Assembly (NCBI GenBank): GCA_049694275.1
Contig: JBAVQS010000015.1
Span: forward strand, 1-12,241
DNA from: JBAVQS01 sp049694275
GTDB taxonomy: Bacteria > Chloroflexota > Anaerolineae > UBA4142 > SHND01
DNA: 12,241 nt
Reading direction: 5' to 3'
Shown here: piece after piece, positions 1 through 5,634 of the stretch
Numbering within the stretch: the stretch's first letter is position 1
Layout of the letters: each line of letters begins with the position of its first letter
The notes under the pieces: generated by a model
Told to the model about the DNA's origin: nothing
Databases searched by the model: none
What the model saw: only the letters and a program-made list of their open reading frames with translations
Program-made: the position numbers and the translations under genes

Positions 1-235
1 GTCTCACCCCGCACCATCATGACGCCGATAATTTGATTCAGCTCGTGCCCCGCTTAATGCAGCTTACGGGGGATGAACGGCTTCTGGAGCTTGGTTTTGG
101 CAATGGCCGATTGATGCCTAACTCGAAAAGAATGGATTCAAGGTCCTCCGAACGGATAGCAAGCTGGACCCCGAAATGGAAGCGAACGGTCAGAAAATCC
201 AGCTTGAATCGATTTGCATAGTTCCTCGAAAGTGA
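1..235 (+). pseudogene. SAM-dependent methyltransferase remnant with internal deletion and frame change
   Basis: The frame starting at base 3 is open from the left edge and reads ...LIQLVPRLMQLTGDERLL, then ELGFGNGRL, which is the class I SAM-binding motif (E/DxGxGxG). After about base 115 that frame becomes unlike a protein. The frame starting at base 2, open from 122 (just after TAA at 119-121) to TGA at 233-235, reads LEKNGFKVLRTDSKLDP and ends QKIQLESICIVPRK, which looks like the last strands of a methyltransferase. So a head and a tail seem joined at about 115-122 without the rest of the Rossmann domain. The gene is incomplete on the left. Substrate cannot be guessed. A chimeric assembly join would look the same. 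The motif I call is fairly secure; the tail call is a judgement by eye. Confidence 0.5.
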
Positions 236-507
236 AACATTAAACCACTGGTCGCATTGAGTAAACAACTGGTGCGATCACTTTGCTGAATTTTGCCAGT
301 TGACCGCAAACATGGTGTAGCCTACAATACAGGCTGCCGAGAGGACTACCGGTTCACGGAATTTACGGGAGAATCTTGGGCGCGCGTTGGAGGCTAGGCT
401 TCAGTGACTAGATCGTTTTGCCTTCCGCTTGCGTGCGATGGGTAGGTCAAAGGGCTCGGATTGCAGCACGATAAAAAGGTCGTTATTGGTGGACACACTT
501 TGAAAAG
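236..507. other. gene-free decayed stretch before the DUF255 fragment
   Basis: No convincing gene is seen on either strand over about 270 bases. Two imperfect copies of an 'ACTGGTCGCAT / ACTGGTGCGAT'-like string lie at about 247-278. A promoter-like pair occurs at 300-328. The last 24 bases (484-507) already code, in frame with the next gene, for YWWTHFEK, so homology to the DUF255 family begins before the ATG at 508. An in-frame TAA at 472-474 blocks any longer reading frame. The stretch is probably leftover DNA from a deletion that removed the front of the downstream gene. Confidence 0.4.
300..328 (+). promoter_or_regulatory. promoter-like site, TTGACC-17-TACAAT
   Basis: A -35-like TTGACC (300-305) and a -10-like TACAAT (323-328) are separated by exactly 17 bases, with a start of transcription expected near 335. 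A 5-bp inverted repeat (AGCCT 319-323, AGGCT 331-335) spans the -10. The first possible product downstream is the truncated DUF255 protein at 508. The match may be chance or a relic of the decayed region. Confidence 0.3.
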
Positions 508-1554
508 ATGCTCGAAGACAATGCCCGGCTGCTCACGGTCTATCTCCATGCCTATCAGGTAACCGGGCGCGCCCTATTCCGCGACACGGCCCGCTCGCTG
601 GTCGATTACGGACGCGCCACCCTCTATGATCGCGAGCATGGATATTTCTATGGGAGCAAGGACGCCGACGAGCACTATTACGCCCTCGCACGTGAGGAAC
701 GCGCCAAGCTGCCCGCGCCCTATGTCGATCACAACCTCTATACCGATTGGAACGCGCTGATGGTCTCCGCGCTCCTCCAGGCGTCGCGCATCCTCGACGA
801 CCGCGAGTTGCAAAACCTGGCGCTGCACACGCTCGGCACCCTCGGCGAAGAGATGTTCAAGCCCGAGGAGGGGATGTTCCATTTCCGCAAAGCAGGCGAG
901 ACGACGCCGGAGCTCCCGGGCGTACTGAGCGATCAGGCGTATGCCGCGCAAGCCTTTCTCGACGCCTACCAGACCACCGGACGCCCTACCTATCTAACGC
1001 GCGCCCGCATCCTGGCGGAATTCGTCCTTACCCATCTCTATGACGCGGCGCGCGGCGCATTCCTGAGCGAGCCACAGCGGCCGGATGCGCTCGGCCTCTT
1101 GCGCCTGCCGGATAAACCACTGGCCGAAAATGCGGCGATGGCTGATGTCCTCATCCAGCTCTCGCACCTGACCGGCGAAGAGCGGTATCGCGAGACTGCC
1201 GAAAAGACGCTCGCGCATTTTGTGGACGTCTATACCCGCTATTCATTCAATGCCGCCGCGTACGCGCTTGCCATCCATCGACTCTTCACCTACCCACTGC
1301 ACGTCGCCGTGGTCGGAAGCATGGAGGACACGCAAGCGCATGAACTGGTGGATGCGGCGCTGCGGCAGTACGCGCCGGCGCGCATCGTCGAGCTCGTGGA
1401 CCCACAGCGGGATGCAGCACGGCTCACGATGCTCGGTTATCCGCCGCCCGCCGATGGTCCGCAGGCTTATGTCTGCATCGGCCAGACCTGCCTCCCGCCG
1501 GTCAAAGAACCCAATCAGATCGCTGAAGGAATTGCAAAGTTGGTGAACAAGTAG
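508..1554 (+). CDS. DUF255/YyaL-family protein, N-terminally truncated (lacks thioredoxin-like domain)
   Basis: The 348 residues match the second half of the DUF255 (YyaL/SPATA20) family, whose members are usually about 600-700 aa, with a thioredoxin-like N-terminus followed by an alpha/alpha-barrel. Family signatures seen are HFEKMLEDNA across the start (the HFEKML part is encoded upstream, 496-513), DADEHYY near residue 52, DHNLYTDWNALMVSALL near 74, SDQAYAAQAFLDAYQTTG in the middle, and a closing AYVCIGQTCLPPV. The whole thioredoxin-like half is absent and an in-frame stop lies at 472-474. The ATG at 508 is simply the first available one, inside a conserved motif, with only a GAAAAG as possible ribosome site. 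It is either a remnant or a freestanding barrel domain. It ends 2 bases before the cyclase gene, so the two may be co-transcribed. The biochemical role of the family is not settled. Confidence 0.75.
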   Translation: MLEDNARLLTVYLHAYQVTGRALFRDTARSLVDYGRATLYDREHGYFYGSKDADEHYYALAREERAKLPAPYVDHNLYTDWNALMVSALLQASRILDDRELQNLALHTLGTLGEEMFKPEEGMFHFRKAGETTPELPGVLSDQAYAAQAFLDAYQTTGRPTYLTRARILAEFVLTHLYDAARGAFLSEPQRPDALGLLRLPDKPLAENAAMADVLIQLSHLTGEERYRETAEKTLAHFVDVYTRYSFNAAAYALAIHRLFTYPLHVAVVGSMEDTQAHELVDAALRQYAPARIVELVDPQRDAARLTMLGYPPPADGPQAYVCIGQTCLPPVKEPNQIAEGIAKLVNK

Positions 1555-1556
1555 AT

Positions 1557-2189
1557 ATGAAAATTCACGACATCTCCATCCCCATCTCGAATACGTTGGC
1601 AACCTACAAGGGCGACGCGGGATTCAAGATCGACCGCACCTCGGATTTTGGCCGCGGTGATGTGATGGTCCTCTCGCACATCGACATGGGCGTCCATACC
1701 GGGACCCACGTTGATGCGCCGCTGCATTTTGTGCCCGGCGGCGGGACGATTGACCAGCTCGACCTGAATGTGCTCATGGGCCCGGCCCAGGTTGTGGACC
1801 TCCCACACACCGCGCGTGCAATCTCGGCGCTGGATTTGCAGGCTACCCACATTCCGGACGGTACGCAAAGGCTCTTGATCCGGACGAGCAACTGCGCGCG
1901 CTGGGACAAGCCCGAATTCCAGGAGGATTTCGTGGCGCTCGGGGTTGACGCCGCACAGTGGCTGCTCGATCACAACATCAAGCTTGTCGGCATCGACTAC
2001 CTCTCGATCGAGCCCTTTGGCTCCACAGACCATCCGGTCCATCACCTCCTGCTCAATGCGCACATCGTCGTCGTCGAGGGCCTTGACCTTCGCGCGATCC
2101 AGCCGGGGACGTACGACCTGGTCTGCCTGCCAATCAAGCTGGCTGGCGCCGAAGGGGCGCCAGCGCGCGCTGTGCTGATCGAGCGCTGA
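1557..2189 (+). CDS. cyclase family protein, kynurenine-formamidase-like metal hydrolase
   Basis: The 210-aa protein has the size and motifs of the PF04199 cyclase family, which includes bacterial kynurenine formamidase (KynB: N-formylkynurenine to kynurenine plus formate). Residues 47-58 read HTGTHVDAPLHF, holding the expected metal-binding His47, His51 and Asp53 and catalytic His57. A later IDYLSIEP, then HPVHHLLLNAHI (159-170) and VVVEGLDL (171-178), supply the second His and the Glu (about 163 and 174) of the metal site. The end, GAEGAPARAVLIE, also fits. All key residues are present, so it should be active and cytoplasmic. Substrate is uncertain: no other tryptophan-catabolism gene is nearby, and family members also act on cyclic amides and esters. 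The ATG lies 2 bases after the previous stop, suggesting coupled translation; no strong ribosome site is seen. Confidence 0.85.
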   Translation: MKIHDISIPISNTLATYKGDAGFKIDRTSDFGRGDVMVLSHIDMGVHTGTHVDAPLHFVPGGGTIDQLDLNVLMGPAQVVDLPHTARAISALDLQATHIPDGTQRLLIRTSNCARWDKPEFQEDFVALGVDAAQWLLDHNIKLVGIDYLSIEPFGSTDHPVHHLLLNAHIVVVEGLDLRAIQPGTYDLVCLPIKLAGAEGAPARAVLIER

Positions 2190-2215
2190 GCAGTTGACTA
2201 TCCGAAGGTGAAACC

Positions 2216-2243
2216 GAGCGTATATCTCCCCTGATATACGCTC
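2216..2243. terminator. perfect 11-bp hairpin after the cyclase gene
   Basis: GAGCGTATATC (2216-2226) pairs perfectly with GATATACGCTC (2233-2243) around a 6-base loop. It sits 27 bases after the cyclase stop and about 50 bases before the -10 of the next gene. No run of T follows, so it is not a standard intrinsic terminator; transcript-end protection or an operator are alternatives. Confidence 0.5.
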
Positions 2244-2291
2244 ATGGGTAAAACAAGGCAGATCGGTCGAAGGGCTTGTCTCTTTTTCTGC

Positions 2292-2297
2292 TATAAT
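2292..2297 (+). promoter_or_regulatory. -10 element (TATAAT) for the LysM gene
   Basis: A perfect TATAAT lies at 2292-2297, 19 bases before the preferred ATG at 2317. No good -35 is seen 17 bases upstream (GAAGGG there). An upstream ATG at 2296 lies inside this hexamer. If the -10 is real, transcription begins near 2304 and that ATG cannot be used, which supports the start at 2317. Confidence 0.5.
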
Positions 2298-2316
2298 GAG
2301 CAGAAGCGAGGTTATC

Positions 2317-3201
2317 ATGCTTCGTCCTCCCTGCCTGGTTATTCTGTTTCTGGTTGTTCTGGTTATTCTCGGCGGAGTGGTCCTGATGGCGCGGCCCAAT
2401 AGCGACGGACAGACCGTTGGGTTTAGCATCGCGCCTCCGCAACCACGCGAGAAGATTCCGCTGGAAAGCGCAACGGGATGCACTTATTATATCCGCTCTG
2501 GGGATAACCTGTTTCGCATCGGACTCTTGTACGGCGTCTCGTACAACTATCTCGCCCAACTAAACGGAATTCCCGACCCAAATTTGATCTATGCGGGAAC
2601 CTCCATCTCCGTCCCTTGCACTGGCAGTGGCGGCGGTGGCGTGCCGGTAGCGATTCCCCAGAACTGCGGCGCTTCGCAGAGCTATACCGTTGTGCCAGGC
2701 GACAACCTCTTTCGGATCGCCTACAATTTCAAGACAAGCCTCGATTGGGTGCGCTCGGCGAACAATCTGTACGGGCGCGTTCTGAGACCCGGCATGGTTC
2801 TAACCATCCCCTGCCCCAACACGGTGCAGTATCGCGAGGTGCCTCCGCCGAGCGGCGATACACAACCCATCCCCCCGCCGGCGACCGCCGTACCACCGCA
2901 GCCGGGCGCTACGCCCACTCCGCCACAGGGCGTACAGGTTCTGATTCAGAATCGTCAATTCAGCCAGCAGGTCGTACCGGTTCTCCCCGGCACAACGGTC
3001 ATCTGGACCAATCAAGATACCGCGTCTCATACAATCGTGATCTTGCAAAACGGAGCACAGGTCGCAAGATCCCCGTCAATTCCAACCGGCGGCTCGTGGT
3101 GGTTTGCGTTCAATGCTTCAGGCAATTTCGATTTTCAATTCGCGGCCGATGCAACCGTTCACGGAACGGTTCAGGTAGGCAATCCCACATCGAACCCCTA
3201 A
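2317..3201 (+). CDS. secreted or anchored double-LysM protein with C-terminal cupredoxin-like domain
   Basis: The start is taken at 2317 because GAGG lies 5 bases upstream and the earlier in-frame ATG (2296) falls inside the -10. Of 294 aa, residues 5-24 are a hydrophobic signal peptide or signal anchor. LysM 1 spans about 55-101 (YIRSGDNLFRIGLLYGVS, NGIPDPNLIYAG, ISVPC) and LysM 2 about 121-166 (YTVVPGDNLFRIA, LRPGMVLTIPC); LysM domains bind peptidoglycan or chitin-like glycans. A Pro/Thr linker (about 174-205) leads to an 80-residue plastocyanin-like fold (207-287: VLPGTTVIWTNQDTASHTI, then FDFQFAADATVHGTVQV). The first copper-ligand His is kept (His238), but the usual C-x2-H-x2-M cluster is replaced by F, D and V, so copper binding is unlikely. 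It probably acts at the cell surface as a wall-binding protein. It has its own promoter and is flanked by hairpins. Confidence 0.85.
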   Translation: MLRPPCLVILFLVVLVILGGVVLMARPNSDGQTVGFSIAPPQPREKIPLESATGCTYYIRSGDNLFRIGLLYGVSYNYLAQLNGIPDPNLIYAGTSISVPCTGSGGGGVPVAIPQNCGASQSYTVVPGDNLFRIAYNFKTSLDWVRSANNLYGRVLRPGMVLTIPCPNTVQYREVPPPSGDTQPIPPPATAVPPQPGATPTPPQGVQVLIQNRQFSQQVVPVLPGTTVIWTNQDTASHTIVILQNGAQVARSPSIPTGGSWWFAFNASGNFDFQFAADATVHGTVQVGNPTSNP

Positions 3202-3219
3202 CAGAGATGTAAGACAAGC

Positions 3220-3251
3220 AGCCAACTGGTCGCCATGGCGGCCAGTTGGCT
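3220..3251. terminator. strong hairpin after the LysM gene
   Basis: AGCCAACTGG (3220-3229) pairs perfectly with CCAGTTGGCT (3242-3251). The stem continues inward with a T/G wobble and CGC/GCG around a CATG loop, giving a stem of about 14 bp. It begins 18 bases past the LysM stop, where a terminator is expected, but no T run follows on the + strand. It probably marks the transcript end. Confidence 0.55.
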
Positions 3252-3274
3252 ACCTGCGCTACACAAAATTCACC

Positions 3275-3520
3275 ATGCCATTTCAAGTAGGAGACCGCGT
3301 TCGCTTTAAAAATCTCGGCCGCACGCGCCGTCGTGCAGTCTTTCCGCCCCCCGCGGAAGGCACGCCCTGGGTGAATGAAGGGGATGCGGGCACAGTGGTT
3401 TATGTGCCCGACGACCAGCGCATCTCGGTGCGTCCCGACGGCAAGTTGCACGCGCACGGTGAAAACGCCGGCTGGGTATTTCGCCCCGAAGAACTGGACG
3501 TCGTCGAGCCTGGTGCATGA
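3275..3520 (+). CDS. 81-aa hypothetical protein, SH3/KOW-like barrel
   Basis: I do not recognise a named family. The 81 residues begin FQVGDRVRF, have NEGDAGTVVYV in the middle and end AGWVFRPEELDVVE. This pattern (GDxVRF, then a turn plus GxVV, then a closing strand) is typical of small SH3-like or KOW-like beta barrels that bind nucleic acid or protein partners. It has no signal peptide or membrane segment, so it is cytoplasmic. No clear ribosome site precedes the ATG. Its TGA overlaps the ATG of the nucleosidase-like gene in an ATGA arrangement, so the two are almost certainly translated together, and the short protein may serve or regulate that enzyme. Function unknown. Confidence 0.7.
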   Translation: MPFQVGDRVRFKNLGRTRRRAVFPPPAEGTPWVNEGDAGTVVYVPDDQRISVRPDGKLHAHGENAGWVFRPEELDVVEPGA

Positions 3521-4230
3521 TTCCCCCGCCCGTCGTTATCGTTATCTCGGCCGATATCGAATGGCGCGTCCTCCGCCGCTTTTTCCCCGATGTCGAGCTC
3601 TGCGCATCACCCTATGGCGAATGGTTCACCCACAACCTCGACGTTGGCGACCGACGCGAGCAAGTCCTCTGGTTTCACGGCGGCTGGGGCAAGATTGCGG
3701 CCGCGGCGTCCACGCAATACATCATCGACCGTTGGGCGCCGCTCCTCCTGGTCAACCTCGGCACCTGCGGCGGTTTTCAAGGGGAGATTGAAAAGGGGAC
3801 GATCATCCTCGCCGAGCGGACAATCGTATATGACATCATCGAGCAGATGGGGGATTTCGACGAGCACATTGCCTACTATACCACGGCGCTCGACCTCTCC
3901 TGGCTCAAAGACTATCCGCAAACGGTCACAAGAACACTGCTCGTTTCCGGCGACCGGGATTTGATCGTCGAGGAGATTCCGCAACTCAAGACACGCTATG
4001 GCGCAGTCGCGGGCGATTGGGAATCGGGAGCAATTGCCTGGGTGGCGGCGAGGAACGGAACGCGCTGCCTGATCCTGCGCGGCGTCACCGATCTCGTCGG
4101 AGCGAGCGGCGGAGAGGCGTACGCCCATATCGAGGTGTTCGAACAGGGGACCGAGCGCGTGTTTGAACGGCTGCTGCCGCATCTGTCCGGCTGGTTAGAG
4201 CGCGGGCTACAAGACAAGAGGCCAGGCTAA
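3517..4230 (+). CDS. MTA/SAH nucleosidase-like phosphorylase-superfamily protein
   Basis: The 237 aa fit the PNP/UDP family (PF01048), which cleaves or phosphorolyses the N-glycosidic bond of nucleosides such as methylthioadenosine, S-adenosylhomocysteine, adenosine or inosine. Landmarks are the N-terminal strand with Glu15 (VIVISADIEW), HGGWGKIAAAAST (about 54-66, the usual 'GxGK.nAA' turn), LVNLGTCGGF (78-87, usually GxAG), AGDWESGAIAWVA (165-177, where Glu169 matches the ribose-binding Glu of 'DMEGAA'), and LRGVTDLVG (187-195, with Asp192 at the general-acid position). Catalytic residues are therefore in place, but several turns differ from classic MtnN, so the substrate may too. It is cytoplasmic and co-translated with the small protein upstream. 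It converges on the lipoprotein gene with a 15-base gap. Confidence 0.8.
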   Translation: MIPPPVVIVISADIEWRVLRRFFPDVELCASPYGEWFTHNLDVGDRREQVLWFHGGWGKIAAAASTQYIIDRWAPLLLVNLGTCGGFQGEIEKGTIILAERTIVYDIIEQMGDFDEHIAYYTTALDLSWLKDYPQTVTRTLLVSGDRDLIVEEIPQLKTRYGAVAGDWESGAIAWVAARNGTRCLILRGVTDLVGASGGEAYAHIEVFEQGTERVFERLLPHLSGWLERGLQDKRPG

Positions 4231-4239
4231 TCACCTGGC
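4221..4239. terminator. short hairpin between convergent genes
   Basis: GCCAGG (4221-4226) pairs with CCTGGC (4234-4239) around a 7-base loop that holds the nucleosidase stop codon. It lies where two convergent genes end (stops at 4230 and 4246), so it could slow transcription from both sides. The stem is only 6 bp and no T run follows. Confidence 0.25.
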
Positions 4240-4245
4240 TCCCAA

Positions 4246-4746
4246 CTAATCCTCGTTACCCTGATCCTCACCCTGACCGTTATCATTGCCGTGCGGTCCC
4301 TTGCCATCGGGCAGGCCGCCGCGCCCCTTGCCTTTGCCAGGATTACCGGGCGTGCCGGACGCCGCCGGCGCCGTCTTGGGGCAGGCATCCGCGGACGTCA
4401 CATTGACGATGTCGCCTTGCGCTTGATGCGCGGGAACGGCATTCGGGCTGACCTGAATATAGACATAGGGGTTGGACTGGGAGCCGGTCCGGTGGCAGAT
4501 GCCAACCTTGGGCCCCGGCGTGCCATCCTGTTCCGGCCCTTCGGTCTCTGCTTTTTCTGGCTGTTCCGTGGCTTTGCCTTTATCGCCGGGTTGGACCGTA
4601 CCGGCCGGCTGCTCGGTCGAGCGCTCGGCGGGGCGTGTCGATTTAGCAAAGACCGGTTCCGCCCCACTGAGCGCACTCGAATTCTGGGTGTCACACGCGG
4701 TCAGCGCCAGCAAAACGACAATCACAACTGCAACAGCTTTCCACAT
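4246..4746 (-). CDS. secreted lipoprotein with 'ICHxTGS..NPYV' domain
   Basis: The start is placed at 4746, where GGAGGAAAGGA precedes the ATG by about 8 bases; a longer frame to 4791 lacks this and puts a charged stretch before the signal. Of 166 aa, residues 1-18 are a lipoprotein signal (MWKAVAVVIVVLLALTAC) with lipid-modified Cys18. A low-complexity Glu/Pro/Lys linker follows (about 30-78). Residues 79-122 hold a small conserved domain: PKVGICHRTGSQSNPYV, then VSPNAVPAHQAQGDIVNV and ACP. I know this motif from many bacterial secreted proteins, usually with a second His (AHxxHGDI) that here is Gln; its function is not established. The tail (130-166) is a Gly/Lys/Asp/Asn-rich disordered stretch resembling Ca-binding low-complexity tails. 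It is extracellular and membrane-tethered. It is separated from the upstream - strand gene by about 145 bases. Confidence 0.7.
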   Translation of the reverse strand: MWKAVAVVIVVLLALTACDTQNSSALSGAEPVFAKSTRPAERSTEQPAGTVQPGDKGKATEQPEKAETEGPEQDGTPGPKVGICHRTGSQSNPYVYIQVSPNAVPAHQAQGDIVNVTSADACPKTAPAASGTPGNPGKGKGRGGLPDGKGPHGNDNGQGEDQGNED

Positions 4747-4854
4747 GGCCTTGTTCCTTTCCTCCGCAATCACATATCTAACGCCCAGCATCGCGCCTTT
4801 TTAACGCGAACACAATGGACCTAATGGCCTGATTCCGGCCGGCCTCGCCCCACT

Positions 4855-4889
4855 CGTGCCCACCTGTACCCATCTGTACCCACGCGTAC
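4855..4889. repeat. 10-bp direct repeats (about 3.5 units)
   Basis: The units CGTGCCCACC (4855-4864), TGTACCCATC (4865-4874), TGTACCCACG (4875-4884) and CGTAC (4885-4889) share a core of GTACCCA at exactly 10-base spacing. On the - strand this reads as repeated TGGGTAC. The repeats start just past the stop of the 4892-5617 gene and lie about 110 bases upstream of the lipoprotein start. One-helical-turn spacing would suit cooperative protein binding, but slipped-strand repeat growth is as likely. Confidence 0.5.
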
Positions 4890-4891
4890 CC

Positions 4892-5617
4892 CTACGAGAC
4901 CGAAACCACCGCCGTCGCGGGAATCAGATACTGCACCCCGCCAATCTGGGCCAGATAGAGCGAGGTCGAACCGGAGGTAATGCGGGCGACAAGGGTCACC
5001 GAGGTCACGTCCGTGAGTGTCTGGCAAACGCCAAAAGCCAGCGTTGGGCGATCGTTGTGCGCACAGGCAAACAGCGCCGCCGGCAAGAGGGTCGCCGTGT
5101 GCCCGCGCACCCCGTAATCGTACTGGGCAGGCGGCGGCGGAGACGAGCCGAGATTCGTCGTCGCGATCCAGAAATTCATCCCCCCGTCAAGTGTCTGCAG
5201 GCGAGTAAAAGGCCCTTCGGTCGAGAGTACCTCAAAGAGATCGTTGCCCCCCTCGTACATCAGGACCTGTGTCGAATTCCCCGGCTGAGATTGGCCAAGG
5301 GCAAACAGTTGTGTAAAGGCAAGCAGGTACACGCGCGGGCGCGGCGTTGGGCTGGGGGTCCAGGTCGCAGTCGGCGTAGCGGTTGGAGTCCGCGTGGGCG
5401 TGGAGGTAAAAGTCGTCGTGGGGGTGGAGGTGAGGGTGGGAGTGGTGGTGCGGGTGGCGGTCGCGGTAGATGTCGGCGTCGGCGGCGCAAGGAACGGCAT
5501 TGCGATGCCTCCCCCCGTGCCCGCCAGGTCAGACAGCAACGACCCGATCAACGGGAACGCCAGGAGCAACAGCACGACCAGAATAACAACGACAATAATA
5601 TTGCGGCGAGAGGACAT
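4892..5617 (-). CDS. membrane-anchored protein with Thr/Pro linker and SH3-like C-terminal region
   Basis: No named family is recognised. Of 241 aa, residues 1-5 are basic (MSSRR), 7-26 form one transmembrane anchor, and 45-94 are a 'TPT' spacer of the type common in Chloroflexota surface proteins, so the remaining 145 residues lie outside. That outer part resembles one or two small beta-barrel (SH3-like) units: TQVLMYEGGNDLFEVL (116-131) with TLDGGMNFWIATTNL, and later SVTLVARITSGSTSLYLAQIG with VQYLIPATAV. Two Cys (185, 198) could form a disulphide. Its ATG lies 17 bases after the ATPase stop, so it is the last gene of the same string and probably an accessory envelope or wall-binding part of that system. 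An unrelated surface protein swept into the operon is possible. Confidence 0.7.
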   Translation of the reverse strand: MSSRRNIIVVVILVVLLLLAFPLIGSLLSDLAGTGGGIAMPFLAPPTPTSTATATRTTTPTLTSTPTTTFTSTPTRTPTATPTATWTPSPTPRPRVYLLAFTQLFALGQSQPGNSTQVLMYEGGNDLFEVLSTEGPFTRLQTLDGGMNFWIATTNLGSSPPPPAQYDYGVRGHTATLLPAALFACAHNDRPTLAFGVCQTLTDVTSVTLVARITSGSTSLYLAQIGGVQYLIPATAVVSVS

Positions 5618-5634
5618 GAGCAGTCAGTTCTTCA

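Noticed and set aside
247..278. Imperfect repeat of an ACTGGT..GC.AT string
   Set aside because: Only two short, imperfect copies; not distinguishable from chance.
1515..2483. Long open frame on the - strand across the cyclase gene
   Set aside because: It mirrors the cyclase codons, shows no family motif and crosses the LysM promoter; a GC-rich antisense shadow.
3220..3251. Standard rho-independent terminator
   Set aside because: The stem is strong, but no T run follows on the + strand; kept only as a terminator-like hairpin.
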